51,270 bases of DNA, from contig NZ_JAEEMU010000054.1 in assembly GCF_016283395.1 (NCBI RefSeq), positions 1 through 51,270 on the forward strand, written 5' to 3'. Below the pieces are notes generated by a model. That model was not told where the DNA came from. It was given only the letters and a program-made list of their open reading frames with translations, and ran no database searches. This document shows, one piece after another, positions 27,295-36,696 of this stretch; positions within the stretch are counted from its first letter, which is position 1; the number at the start of each line of letters is the position of its first letter. Origin of the DNA: Ruminococcus sp. (GTDB lineage: Bacteria; Bacillota_A; Clostridia; Oscillospirales; Ruminococcaceae). The translations under genes were made by a program, and so were the position numbers.

Positions 27295-30083
27295 ATGAGA
27301 AAACGCAGAATATTCAATATATCAGAGGAAAGATAAAAAAGGATATTACTCTTGATAGGTCAAGATACTGGATAATTGATGGTGATGTGACACTTAATGA
27401 GGGCGTAATAATGATCATAAAGCCTGGGACACAGGTTGAATTTAAGAATTATAGTACATTAAATGCTGATCATGGCTTGCTTATTAGTAAAGGCACTGAT
27501 AACGATCCAGTTTCATTATTTGGATATGGAATGATTAGTGGTGGAATGGGATGGAATTTGATTGAAGAATCAAAAGTAGGAAGTGCATTGTTAGACCCTC
27601 CGTCTCAATTTATATATACAGAAATTGTATCTCTTGATTTTGATGTCAGTTACTGTGATCATTGCAAAATATTTTCACGTGGTTATGGAACACATAGAAA
27701 TGTAATTGAACAAAAAATTTTATAGTGTACTGTCCTACTTATAGATGTGATTATGATACATTTGAGACATATTATAATTCAGAAAACTGTTTGTTTAATT
27801 GGTTAAATGCAAATTATTATAGTGAGCAAAAAAATAATGTCTATATCAGGGATTCGTTTTTTGATATGTTTTCTTATCCCTTTAATAGAAATTTTTGCTT
27901 AAATGGAACATCAAATAATAATGCGATATTATTTGTTGAGCCGCAGAATGTCAACATATATCAAATGTGTAAAAAAGGAATAAGGAATTATTATGGAACA
28001 GATAATCCTCAGTTTGGTGCCAATTATGATGAGGAAGATTTGAAACAATTATCAAGCGATTCATACCTTACACTTGTCTCGCCTGAAATTGAAAAAATGT
28101 ATCCTTTTATGACAGAAGCTTATGTTACTGATGAAAAGGGCGAACGTATTGAAAACGCTTATCCTGGGCAGACATTAATGGTTCATGTGAAATTCAATCG
28201 TGATATGGCAACGGATATTCAGCCTGATGTAACAGCAGTAAAGTATTATGATAGTTTTGAAAGAATAAATGGTTTAGATTTCCCTGTCTTTATAGATTAT
28301 TCAGATGAAATCGGTTATATGGACTATAAAGTTTTAGGCAGTTGGGTATCACCAAGGGAGTGGATAGGAAAAATTATACTGGATGATTCAGCTGGAGAGG
28401 GGATGATATATATTCGTTCTGAGGGTGCCGTTGCAGCTGATGACCGATGGCTTGTTACGGGCAATGACGTAGGAAGATTTGGTATTAATGTTGTAAAACC
28501 TGCAACAATTCAATCTTATACATTAATAGGAGAAGGTGTTTCAGGCGGAAATAAGCTTACATTAACTCAAGGAGTAACCCAAACCGTCGCAGACTATAAT
28601 CTATATCGTTCAATAGGCGATTCAAATGTTTATTTGAAAATCAATAAGTCGCTCATTTCAAATGAGGATTTACAGTACGTTGATACTGATGTAATTACAG
28701 GTCAGAAGTATTATTACTATTTTACTTCTGTTGATACAGATTTTACGGAGTCAAAACCTTCAAATATTATTGAATGTGTTCCATTGAAAATGAAAAAAGC
28801 CTGTTATAAACAAAGTAACTGTAACAGGAACTAAAACGGGCGATGATATTAAAATAACAGCTGACGTTGATAATGATACATATTTCAAAAATATGACGCT
28901 TTATTATAAGTATGACGCAAGCTATACGTGGAACGTTATAAATATGCAAAACAATGGCAGTTATGTATATGAAGCAGTAATTCCGTCAGATAAAGTTAAA
29001 GAAGGTAATTTGGAATACTATATCGAGGCTTTTGATAGTTTTAATAAGGCAAATTACGGAAGCAGAAGTAATCCATGTATTATTAAAATTACTTCTTCTG
29101 CAATAATTACTCAAATAACAACTACCATTGCAACTACGACCACCACTACCACTAATGTTAATGTTCCTAAGATATTAAACTTATTCATACCAGAAGCTAA
29201 AGCTAATGAAACAATCCTTGCATATGCAGAAATTTATGTAAGTGGTGATATAACCGCTGTTCTGAAGTATAAATACGAAGATGAAAACAAATGGAAAAGT
29301 GTACCTATGCAAAATATGAGTACTTGGGAATATATTGCTGTAATTCCTTCAGATGATAGCAGACAGGGAACACTGCAATACTATCTTGAGGTTTCAGATG
29401 GTTATAATACATCATATTTTGGAAATGCAGAAAAATATTTAAAGATTAAAGTTACTGCTGCATCTTCAACAACTACAAGTACGATGACAACTACTACAAC
29501 GTCAACAACTACAAGTACGATAACAACTACTACCACAACATCTACAACTACAAATACAACGACAGCTGCTACATCGATTACAACAACAATACCGCTGTCT
29601 TTGGAAGTAACATCTATATCTATAAAAAACGGTGAACAATACAAGATACCGTTAGATCGTGGAGATCTAACATTTAAATCAAGTAATACAGATGTTGTTG
29701 TTTCGGGTGATGGAACAGTTACTGCTGTCGGAGCAGGAGACGCCGTAATCACCATAATTGATAAGAACTATAACGTTAAGCAGTTAAAAATAACGGTCAA
29801 TGATAATGAAATAAGTAAGCCTGAGTATACTCTTGGTAATGTGAATAACAGCGTAATAATAGATGCCGTTGATGCTTCGGCTGTGCTAAAGTATTATGCG
29901 CGCATATCAACAAATCAGGAGGGTGGTTTTACAGAAAAACAGGAACTGGCTGCAGATGTTAATTCTGACGGTATAATCGACTCGGTTGATGCTTCAAGAA
30001 TTCTTGCCTACTATGCATATGTTTCGACTACAAATGAAGAAGCAAAGTCTATGGAAGAATTCATGAAGAAAAAAACAAAATAA
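27295..30083 (+). pseudogene. Frameshifted secreted protein: beta-helix, Thr linkers, Big_2-like domain, dockerin
   Basis: Three consecutive open frames (27267-27725, 27725-28834, 28893-30083) read as one protein once frameshifts are repaired. The first lesion is at the A6 run near 27713 and the second at the A6 run near 28794, where the new frame begins KPVINKVTVTG upstream of 28893. The start is also damaged: an ATG at 27295 behind aaggggg gives MRKRRIF and then a stop, and no signal peptide precedes the beta-helix-like segment (DGDVTLNEGVIMIIKPGTQV). Downstream are a fibronectin-like part, two copies of a YYxYxxxxxWxxVxMQN module joined by Thr linkers, a Big_2-like domain and a dockerin (about 29835-30015) of the DAVDASAVL class. 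Since both internal shifts are in A runs, sequencing error should be excluded. Confidence 0.7.
29466..29596 (+). repeat. Low-complexity ACA/ACT (Thr) linker repeat
   Basis: Irregular repetition of ACAACTACAAGTACGAT-like units encodes an almost pure Thr/Ser linker. Similar tracts lie at 29106-29150, 31678-31752, 32050-32150 and 47655-47770. Confidence 0.8.
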
Positions 30084-30091
30084 GCTAACAT

Positions 30092-30122
30092 AAATTCGGG
30101 GCTTAGTGCCTCGAATTTTATT
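30092..30122 (+). terminator. Terminator after the broken beta-helix/dockerin gene
   Basis: AAATTCGGGGC (30092-30102) pairs with GCCTCGAATTT (30108-30118, one G-U), followed by TATTTT. Confidence 0.85.
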
Positions 30123-30250
30123 TTCCACTTTTTTAGCTTTGGAACGAATCTTCAGTGACAAAGTGCTGCACGTCTGTAGAAGTACAGTGCTTTCCATATG
30201 TGTTTTTGAGCAAGCAGCTTATTATGGAGAGGCTATCTAAAAAATTTTGA

Positions 30251-30287
30251 TTTTAAGATAATTTTAAGATAATTTTAAGTATATAAT
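30251..30287 (+). promoter_or_regulatory. Esterase promoter with three 11-bp direct repeats
   Basis: TTTTAAGATAA (30251-30261), TTTTAAGATAA (30262-30272) and TTTTAAGTATA (30273-30283) lie head to tail and run into a TATAAT -10 (30282-30287). Repeats of 11 bp overlapping the -35 region are typical binding sites of OmpR/PhoB-type activators. The same layout recurs at 33162-33187. The 5' leader to the start codon is about 200 nt, with two short hairpins and no gene. Confidence 0.65.
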
Positions 30288-30492
30288 GTTAATTTAATAG
30301 TGGATTAAGTGATCTCTATTAGCTAATATATATTCGCGTATAAATTATAATTAGCTTGTATCGTTTTCGTTACAGTAAACGATCGACTTTGAAAGACTAA
30401 TTAGGTATATACTTTAAATTGGTATAGTTTTAGAAGTAACGGGGATTACTGACATCATAAATTTGCCTATTACAAACAAAGGAGTGAATGAA

Positions 30493-32985
30493 GTGAAAAT
30501 TTCAAAAATGAAGAAGATCCTCAGCCTTACAATGTCTGTATTGATGATCGCTGTAAGTGTACCGTTTTCAACAGTGGCAGCTGAGGGGGACATCGATCTT
30601 GGCAGTGTTACAGGCGGAAATGTTGGCGGTGGCTTTGACTTTGGCAACATGGGCGGAAACAACGGCGGCTTCGACTTCGGCAACATGGGCGGAAACAACG
30701 GTGGCTTTGACTTTGGCAACATGGGCGGAAACAACGGCGGTTTCGATTTCGGCAACATGGGTGGAAACAACGGTGGTTTCGATTTCGGCAACATGGGTGG
30801 AAACAACGGCGGTTTCGATTTCGGCAACATGGGCGGAAACAACGGCGGTTTCGACTTCGGCAACATGGGCGGAAACAACGGTGGCTTCGACTTCGGTAAC
30901 ATGGGCGGAAACAACGGCGGCTTTGACTTCGGCAACACCAACGGACAGCAGCAGTCTTCTGATAATACTGAAAACAACATTTCTAAGAATGAAAACGTTA
31001 TAAAGATAATGCCTGCAGGTGATTCCATTACTTTCGGAATGGGCGATACAGGCGGTTACAGAAAGTACCTTGATTATTTCCTGAAAGAAAAAGGTTATAA
31101 CAATTTTGATTTTGTCGGCCCTGAGGGAAAAAACAGCGCAAGCTTCAACTACAACGGAAAGAGTGTTACTTACGATGATAATCACGCAGGCTACAGCGGA
31201 TATACTATCAAGCAAAACTCAGGCTTTGGCAGTTTGTATGATGTTTTGAAACAAAAGAATGCTATAAAGCAAGCGCAGCCTGACATAGTTCTTCTTATCA
31301 TAGGAACAAATGATATGAACGGCAATCGTGCTACAAGTGCCTGCGAGCAGGATCTGCGTGATCTTGTTGATTATATTCTTACGGATATGCCTTCTGACGG
31401 TATGTTATTCCTCTCAACTATCCCCGAACTTGGCGGTGGTATGTTTGGCGGTGGCGGAGACAGATCAGCTCAGATCGCAAGCTACAACGCAGCCGTAAAA
31501 AAGGTTGCAGAAGAGTACAAAAGCAATGGAAAGCGTGTAACATTCGCTGATATCCACGGCTGTCTCAATGGAACAGCTGATCTTGGTGACGGTGTTCATC
31601 CTAATGCTGTTGGCTACGAAAAAATGGGTAAATACTGGGCAGGAGTCATAGATGAATATCTGAAAACTTCAAAACCAATTACAACAACAGCTACTACAAC
31701 TATAACTTCGACAACAACTACTACTACAAAAACAACAACACCTGCGATCACTACATCTGTTGATTTTAAATCAGAGCTCGATGCTAAGGTAACAAAGTGG
31801 GGCGATGCAAATAATGACGGCGCATTAGATATGAGTGATGTTGTAGCTATCATGCAGTCCCTTGCAAATCCCAATAAGTATAAGCTCAACGGTTCAGGCA
31901 TATATAACGCAGATGTTTATGAAGCTGGCAGCGGCATCACTTCAAATGACGCTCTAACTATCCAGAAGTATCTCTTAGGTCTCGTTAAGACACTTCCTGA
32001 GAGCTATTCATCGAATGTCAATACATCTGAACAAATTACAGCCAATAATTTCACAACAATAACTCAGACAACATCTAAGGCGACAACTACTACAACAAAA
32101 GCAAAAACTACCACAGAAATATCAGGTACTACAACCACTACTACTCCTTCAAATTCAGGCAGAAACCTTAATGCTGACATCCGCAAGGATATGCCTACAT
32201 CAGTTCCGGGCGGCAACGAGGCAAAGGGCTGCAAGGTTGAAAAGAAAACATATAACTGTAAATTCACAGGCGGACAGAAGAGCTGTAACGTTGTTCTTCC
32301 TCCTAACTATGATCCAAGCAAGAAATATCCTGTAATGTACGTTCTCCACGGCATCGGCGGTGACGAGGGAAGCATGGTAAACGGTATGGGTGTTCAGGAG
32401 CTCATGGCAGGACTTATTGGCAACGGCAAGGCAGAGGAAATGATCATCGTACTCCCAAGTCAGTTCACAAGCAAGAACGGCAGTCAGGGTGGCGGATTCG
32501 GTATCAATCAGGCAACCTGCGAAGCTTATGACAACTTCCTCTATGATATCTCGGACAGCCTTATTCCATTCATCGAAGCTAATTACCCAGTTAAGACAGG
32601 CAGAGAGAACCGCGCTATCACAGGTTTCTCAATGGGCGGACGTGAAGCTATCTACATAGGTCTTATGCGTCCCGACCTCTTCGCTTACGTTGGCGGAGCT
32701 TGCCCTGCACCGGGTATCACACCTGGTAAGGATATGTTCATGGAGCACCCTGGCTGTATGACTGAGAGCGAAATGAAGTTCAGAGACGTAGGTCCGGAGC
32801 CTAACGTATTCATGATAACAGGAGGTACTAATGACTCTGTTGTTGGTACATTCCCTAAGTCTTACAGTGACATTCTCACAAGAAACGGTGTTGACCACGT
32901 ATACCAGTCGATTCCGGGCGGCGGACACGGTGCTGATTCTGTAAAGCCTCATCTCTACACATTCATGAGATATGCTTTTAAATAA
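30493..32985 (+). CDS. Cellulosomal bifunctional esterase: CE3-like SGNH - dockerin - CE1-like
   Basis: This protein of about 830 aa has a signal peptide (to TVAA, about residue 31) and a Gly/Asn-rich stretch of nine FDFGNMGGNNGG repeats (46-148). An SGNH hydrolase of CE3 type follows (about 170-395; GDSIT near 176, GTND near 272, DGVHPN near 366). After a Thr linker comes a dockerin (about 436-500, GDANNDGALDMSDVVAIMQ), a second Thr linker, and a CE1-type alpha/beta hydrolase (about 570-830; VLHGIGGDE, nucleophile GFSMGG, Asp in GGTND, His in PGGGHGAD). Such enzymes remove acetyl or feruloyl groups from xylan. I take the GTG at 30493 as start, 8 bp after AAAGGAG. Confidence 0.9.
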   Translation: MKISKMKKILSLTMSVLMIAVSVPFSTVAAEGDIDLGSVTGGNVGGGFDFGNMGGNNGGFDFGNMGGNNGGFDFGNMGGNNGGFDFGNMGGNNGGFDFGNMGGNNGGFDFGNMGGNNGGFDFGNMGGNNGGFDFGNMGGNNGGFDFGNTNGQQQSSDNTENNISKNENVIKIMPAGDSITFGMGDTGGYRKYLDYFLKEKGYNNFDFVGPEGKNSASFNYNGKSVTYDDNHAGYSGYTIKQNSGFGSLYDVLKQKNAIKQAQPDIVLLIIGTNDMNGNRATSACEQDLRDLVDYILTDMPSDGMLFLSTIPELGGGMFGGGGDRSAQIASYNAAVKKVAEEYKSNGKRVTFADIHGCLNGTADLGDGVHPNAVGYEKMGKYWAGVIDEYLKTSKPITTTATTTITSTTTTTTKTTTPAITTSVDFKSELDAKVTKWGDANNDGALDMSDVVAIMQSLANPNKYKLNGSGIYNADVYEAGSGITSNDALTIQKYLLGLVKTLPESYSSNVNTSEQITANNFTTITQTTSKATTTTTKAKTTTEISGTTTTTTPSNSGRNLNADIRKDMPTSVPGGNEAKGCKVEKKTYNCKFTGGQKSCNVVLPPNYDPSKKYPVMYVLHGIGGDEGSMVNGMGVQELMAGLIGNGKAEEMIIVLPSQFTSKNGSQGGGFGINQATCEAYDNFLYDISDSLIPFIEANYPVKTGRENRAITGFSMGGREAIYIGLMRPDLFAYVGGACPAPGITPGKDMFMEHPGCMTESEMKFRDVGPEPNVFMITGGTNDSVVGTFPKSYSDILTRNGVDHVYQSIPGGGHGADSVKPHLYTFMRYAFK
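30631..30936 (+). repeat. 36-bp minisatellite coding FDFGNMGGNNGG repeats
   Basis: Eight full and one partial tandem copies of a 36-bp unit, differing almost only at silent third positions (ggc/ggt, ttt/ttc). It keeps frame and encodes a Gly/Asn-rich spacer. Copy number probably varies between strains. Confidence 0.95.
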
Positions 32986-33015
32986 ATAAAAAATCTTTTA
33001 GATCTGTATTGTCGC

Positions 33016-33049
33016 AAAAAGCAGTTCATTGTAATGTGAACTGCTTTTT
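33016..33049 (+). terminator. Terminator of the esterase gene
   Basis: AAAAAGCAGTTCA (33016-33028) pairs with TGAACTGCTTTTT (33037-33049). Confidence 0.92.
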
Positions 33050-33161
33050 GTATTTTATAAAATATAAAAATAAGCGGAAGATAAATGATAAAATAATCAT
33101 AAACCAAATCCTGCACGTCATTTTTTATTCCTGATGGTGAAAATATAGTATAAAAAATGCA

Positions 33162-33187
33162 ATTTAAGTATATTTTAAGCATACTAT
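33162..33187 (+). promoter_or_regulatory. Promoter with 11-bp direct repeats before the 33402 gene
   Basis: ATTTAAGTATA (33162-33172) and TTTTAAGCATA (33173-33183) run into TACTAT (33182-33187), with the same register to the -10 as at 30251-30287. The following bases also resemble each other (ATGTTA...TTAATA.TGGATT). A hairpin AAAGCTATGC/GCATAGCTTT (33242-33269) lies in the leader of about 210 nt. Confidence 0.6.
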
Positions 33188-33401
33188 GTTACACTTAATA
33201 TGGATTGAATAATCCCTCCACCTCACTATATTTATTCATTTAAAGCTATGCAAATGAATGCATAGCTTTAATTCTTTGCAAAATGTCAAAAAAATTGAAG
33301 GCGATTATATGAGAGTTTTTACAGTCTCAAACGTCTAATTTACAGAAAGGTTTTTATTACCTTAAAAAGCATGATAAAATCAAAGAAATGAGGGAATTAC
33401 A

Positions 33402-35051
33402 ATGAATGCAAAAAAATTACTGAAACGAAATCTTGCCGCTGTTGTATGTGCAGGAATGTTATTCAATCCTGTCATTACAGCTTTTGCCGCCGAAACTGAA
33501 GATACGAGTGCAGAAAAAAATCCAACGATGATACTTAATATCAAAGACAATGAAGTTGACAAAGAATTCACAGGACTGCAATTCAATCTGTTTGCGGGTG
33601 TTTATGATAAAGAAAAAAAGAAAAATATGAATATTAACTGCGGACATTATGACACGGAAGATAAAAGCAGTATCTGCGTTGAGATCCCAAAGGATATTTT
33701 TAATAAATTCACAGACGAAAAAAGATACGAAATAAGCTTTTACATTGAACCCACTAATGTTCGCGGCGAATGTTTTGTTGACGATACGGGAGATATTTAC
33801 TATAAAGGCGAAGAAAACGAAAGCTATGATGTGATACTGGAAAGATATAATTACACAATAAATATATTTGAAGGTTCCTTAACTCTTACTCCGCCTAAAA
33901 AGCTTGAATATAAGATCGGTGAAGAGCTTGATCTTGCAGGAAGCTGGACAATTGGCTGTGGAGTAATCGAAAGTAATTTAGATAATGAACATTATGGTGT
34001 TTGGGATGATTTTGGGACTCCATTGTCTTTGCAAAGAATGGATTCTTATGAATTCGATAACAGTAGACCAGGCGAATACGTTATTAAATATAGCCCCCGA
34101 AGATCAAATACCGATTATGAAGACAGAATTACTGCAAACCCGAGTGAATTCACCGTTACTGTAGTGGAGTCAGAGAGACCTGAGGGTGCTACAGCAAAAA
34201 TATCCATTGTTGATGCGGATACAGGTGAAAGTATCAAGGGTATCAAGGCAGCACTGTTTAAAGAAGATAAAAAAAACAGAGACATCTCCCCTTATTCGGA
34301 CGAACTTATCGCAATGTGGGATACTTCAAATGTTTCTGAAAGACTGTTTACAGAAAAGGATTTTGATCCTGATCAAGACTATTATATAGGTTTTGAGGAA
34401 GTACCGAAAGAGTATAAACAAAGTATTTCACGTTCCAAAGATGGTTTTAGATTCAGTGAATTAAAGCTCTTCATATTTGAAAATGAAAATGATAATACCG
34501 ACTGGACTATTGAACTTAAACGCAACAAAGAGGAGCCTAAGCCCGACGGTACTTTTAATTTCAGACTGTATGAAAGATACAGCGGATTACGTGAGGATTC
34601 TAATAATATAGGTGTTGCAGAAATAAAGGACAGCGACGGAAACTCAATAGGCTTTTTCCCACTTGACCGTGATTTTGAACTTCCCGACGGTGATTATTCA
34701 TCAACCATATCCATATTCTCAAAGGATTACAAGTGCTTCAGTGATGAAACTATCAATTTCTCTGTCAAAGACGGTAAAACTGAAACAAATCTTGATTACA
34801 ACGTTGAGAATTGGAATTTTGCAGATGTCGGAAACGGCGACAGCAATAATGACGGAACAGTTGATATGTCCGATATCGTCCTCATTATGCAGTCTCTGGC
34901 CAACCCTTCAAAATACGGTATTAGCGGCACAGATGAAAACCATATCACAGAAGCAGGCAATCTTCGCGCCGATATTGACGGAAACGGCGTTACAAATATG
35001 GATGCAGTCATAATACAGAAATATCTTCTCGGATATTTTGATATCAAATAA
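33402..35051 (+). CDS. Secreted SpaA/Cna-B-like protein with C-terminal dockerin
   Basis: This 549-aa protein has a signal peptide (to AFAA, about residue 30) and an N-terminal region without a recognised family. Cna-B/prealbumin-like units follow (about 262-340, AKISIVDADTGESIKGIKAA; about 385-470, with LPDGDY). A dockerin is at about 478-547 (GDSNNDGTVDMSDIVLIMQ and second repeat TNMDAVIIQKYLLG). It resembles the 12545 protein in the middle part (EVPKEYKQSIS here, EVPEGYIKSSR there), so the two are paralogues with dockerins at opposite ends. No catalytic motif is recognised. It shares its promoter type with the upstream esterase gene. Confidence 0.83.
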   Translation: MNAKKLLKRNLAAVVCAGMLFNPVITAFAAETEDTSAEKNPTMILNIKDNEVDKEFTGLQFNLFAGVYDKEKKKNMNINCGHYDTEDKSSICVEIPKDIFNKFTDEKRYEISFYIEPTNVRGECFVDDTGDIYYKGEENESYDVILERYNYTINIFEGSLTLTPPKKLEYKIGEELDLAGSWTIGCGVIESNLDNEHYGVWDDFGTPLSLQRMDSYEFDNSRPGEYVIKYSPRRSNTDYEDRITANPSEFTVTVVESERPEGATAKISIVDADTGESIKGIKAALFKEDKKNRDISPYSDELIAMWDTSNVSERLFTEKDFDPDQDYYIGFEEVPKEYKQSISRSKDGFRFSELKLFIFENENDNTDWTIELKRNKEEPKPDGTFNFRLYERYSGLREDSNNIGVAEIKDSDGNSIGFFPLDRDFELPDGDYSSTISIFSKDYKCFSDETINFSVKDGKTETNLDYNVENWNFADVGNGDSNNDGTVDMSDIVLIMQSLANPSKYGISGTDENHITEAGNLRADIDGNGVTNMDAVIIQKYLLGYFDIK

Positions 35052-35094
35052 CAACGAATTTTTTGTACCAAGAAAGAAACTCATATAGAAGTTC

Positions 35095-35128
35095 AGCCCT
35101 GAGGCAATATGTCTTGGGGCTTCTTTCT
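35095..35128 (+). terminator. Terminator after the 33402 gene
   Basis: AGCCCTGAGGC (35095-35105) pairs with GTCTTGGGGCT (35111-35121, three G-U pairs), followed by TCTTTCT. Confidence 0.75.
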
Positions 35129-35164
35129 GTTTATTATCTTTTTTCTTGAAAAAACTCTGGTTTT

Positions 35165-35311
35165 ATGGGTAATCGTATGGCTGATATGCAGTCACAGATT
35201 AACGCACTTCAGCTTCAGGCTGCAACCGCAGGTATGATGAAGTTCCCGAATGCGTGGACTTTTAACGGCGGTTACTTCACACCGCTTCAGCCAGCAACAA
35301 CAACGGCATAA
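35165..35311 (+). CDS. Small protein, probable phage structural gene remnant
   Basis: A 48-codon frame reads MGNRMADMQSQINALQLQA, then FPNAWTFNGGYFTPLQP. The heptad-like start and the Tyr/Phe/Pro-rich end resemble C-terminal pieces of phage structural or scaffold proteins. It has no good ribosome binding site and a stop just upstream in frame, so it may be only the tail of a lost gene. It precedes the ferritin-like gene by 11 bp. Confidence 0.4.
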   Translation: MGNRMADMQSQINALQLQAATAGMMKFPNAWTFNGGYFTPLQPATTTA

Positions 35312-35322
35312 GGTGATTTTTT

Positions 35323-35634
35323 ATGAAAATCATTATGAAACTCGTTGACCTCATTGATGATGAACTTTGCGGAGCTAAAGATTATATCAAAATGGCAAGA
35401 CGTGAGAGGACAGAGCATCCAAGCCTTGCCGATACATTCGCAAGCCTTGCAGAGGCTGAAATGGGGCACGTAAGAACGCTACATGAAGAAGTAGCAAAGC
35501 TCATTGATCAAGTCCGTGAAAGAGACGGCGAACCGCCTGCCGAAATGCTTGCAGTGTACAATTATGAACACAAGAAGCAGATTGACAAGGCAGCTAAGAT
35601 CAAAAACATGATAACTCAGTATAAAAATGAATGA
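35323..35634 (+). CDS. Small ferritin-like protein
   Basis: This 103-aa, almost wholly helical protein has paired metal-ligand-like motifs: DELCGAKDYIKMA (acidic residue and Tyr) and AEAEMGHVRTLHEEV (an EXXH ligand pattern). This is about half of a normal four-helix ferritin or rubrerythrin, so it would have to dimerise. Proteins like this are often seen next to phage-type genes in gut Firmicutes, and the preceding small frame fits that. The start ATG at 35323 has aaggtga upstream; a second in-frame ATG at 35335 is possible. The metal role is inferred. Confidence 0.65.
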   Translation: MKIIMKLVDLIDDELCGAKDYIKMARRERTEHPSLADTFASLAEAEMGHVRTLHEEVAKLIDQVRERDGEPPAEMLAVYNYEHKKQIDKAAKIKNMITQYKNE

Positions 35635-35735
35635 TGCGTGTCTAATTTCGTGTCTAATTTCATTCAATAATACTGTTTTTACTTCAAAAATCAATGGTTA
35701 TCGTTCACAAATATTTGTGAAAAGATAAACGAAAT

Positions 35736-35777
35736 AACGCCGATAAATCGCTTTTAAAACGAAATATCGGCGTTTTT
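35736..35777 (+). terminator. Terminator after the ferritin-like gene
   Basis: AACGCCGATA (35736-35745) pairs with TATCGGCGTT (35765-35774), with TTTTT at the end. Confidence 0.85.
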
Positions 35778-35784
35778 GCTTTAG

Positions 35785-35866
35785 TGCGGATGACAGGACT
35801 TGAACCTGCACACCTTACGGCATCAGAACCTAAATCTGACGTGTCTGCCAATTTCACCACATCCGC
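35785..35866 (-). tRNA. tRNA-Leu (anticodon UAG)
   Basis: On the minus strand, acceptor arm GCGGATG pairs with CATCCGC, with discriminator A at 35785. The anticodon arm is CAGA-TTTAGGT-TCTG (anticodon TAG). The long variable arm and GGTTCAAGTCC T loop are typical of class II tRNA-Leu. CCA is not encoded. Confidence 0.95.
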
Positions 35867-35941
35867 ATATTATATTTAAACAAGCAAGTAATATTATAAC
35901 CTGTAAACTGGATTTTGTCAAGTAAAAAAATGAAAGAAATG

Positions 35942-35974
35942 ATAAAAAAGAGGAGTGCAGTAAACACTCCTCTT
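35942..35974 (-). terminator. Terminator of the Cys-rich PAKE-tail gene
   Basis: On the minus strand AAGAGGAGTG (35965-35974) pairs with CACTCCTCTT (35948-35957), followed by TTTTTTATC. Confidence 0.88.
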
Positions 35975-35987
35975 ATAATACGCGGAA

Positions 35988-36635
35988 TTATTTCTTCTGC
36001 ATTGTCTGCTGAGCTTGCTGTGCAGCTTGTTGTGCTGCCTGCTGAGCTGCCTGAAGTGCAGTCTGCGGAGTCTGTGGTGTTGGCTGAGGCTGCTGCTTGG
36101 GAGCTTGTGCAGGAGCAGGTGTTTCCTTCTTTTCATTATTTGGAGCAGCTTTTTCCTCTTCCTTCTTGGCAGGCTGTTCATTGTTTTCAGCAGGGGGAGC
36201 TGCTGGCTTTTCAGCATTCTGAGGCTTTGGAGACTCTGGCTGTTTAGCCGGTTCATTGTTTTTAGCAGGCTCTGCTTTCTTTTCGGGTTCAGCCTGTTTA
36301 GCAGGAGCAGTCTGCTTCTTGTCATTCTTTGCCTTATCGTCTTTTGCAGTCTGCTTTTCTGCTTCTTCCTTTTCACTGCGATCGCCCTTTGACTCTATGT
36401 AAAGGTCATCATCAGCGATGCTTCCGACAAATCTAAGCTGTTTAACAGGTATTCTCTTTAATGGAGAATAGATGAAAGCTTTACATGAATAGTTCTGTTC
36501 AACGAGACCCCTTTTTTCACAGAGGACTCTGTTTCCGTCCTTTGTTCTTTTTCCGTACGTACAGTAATCGCATTTAGGGTCGATCTTTTTATCGAAATAT
36601 TTAGCTCCACCCTGGAAAAATGAGAATAAACCCAT
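35988..36635 (-). CDS. Protein with N-terminal Cys domain and Pro/Ala/Lys/Glu-Gln tail
   Basis: This 215-aa protein has a compact N-terminal part (1-80) with four cysteines (CDYCTYGK, then VLCEKRG and YSCKAF) that could bind zinc. About 130 residues of low complexity follow: Lys/Glu/Ala/Pro (PAKQAEPEKKAEPAKNN) ending in AAQQAAQQAAQQAQQ. No signal peptide or membrane helix is present, so it is probably cytoplasmic. I do not recognise a function. It has its own promoter (36668-36696) and terminator. Strong GAGGTGA site before the ATG at 36635. Confidence 0.75.
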   Translation of the reverse strand: MGLFSFFQGGAKYFDKKIDPKCDYCTYGKRTKDGNRVLCEKRGLVEQNYSCKAFIYSPLKRIPVKQLRFVGSIADDDLYIESKGDRSEKEEAEKQTAKDDKAKNDKKQTAPAKQAEPEKKAEPAKNNEPAKQPESPKPQNAEKPAAPPAENNEQPAKKEEEKAAPNNEKKETPAPAQAPKQQPQPTPQTPQTALQAAQQAAQQAAQQAQQTMQKK

Positions 36636-36667
36636 TAATAATCACCTCAAAAATAAATCTATAAATA

Positions 36668-36696
36668 AGTATATCACAAATAAAAGAATTTGTCCA
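36668..36696 (-). promoter_or_regulatory. Promoter of the Cys-rich protein gene
   Basis: On the minus strand TGGACA (36691-36696) and TATACT (36668-36673) with 17-bp spacing. Confidence 0.65.

Noticed and set aside
29402..29755. Minus-strand Val-rich frame
   Set aside because: It is the antisense of the Thr linker codons (ACA/ACT give TGT/AGT and GTT runs) and not a membrane protein.
30631..30936. CRISPR-like regular repeats of 36 bp
   Set aside because: The copies are contiguous with no spacers and stay in frame inside a secreted esterase gene, so this is a coding minisatellite.
30414..31215. Long minus-strand frames with Pro/Lys or Val/Ala repeats
   Set aside because: They are mirror images of the minisatellite in the esterase gene and have no start site or independent support.
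35918..36392. Overlapping frames on both strands in the PAKE-tail gene
   Set aside because: They are low-complexity shadows; only the minus-strand 215-aa frame has a start site, promoter and terminator.
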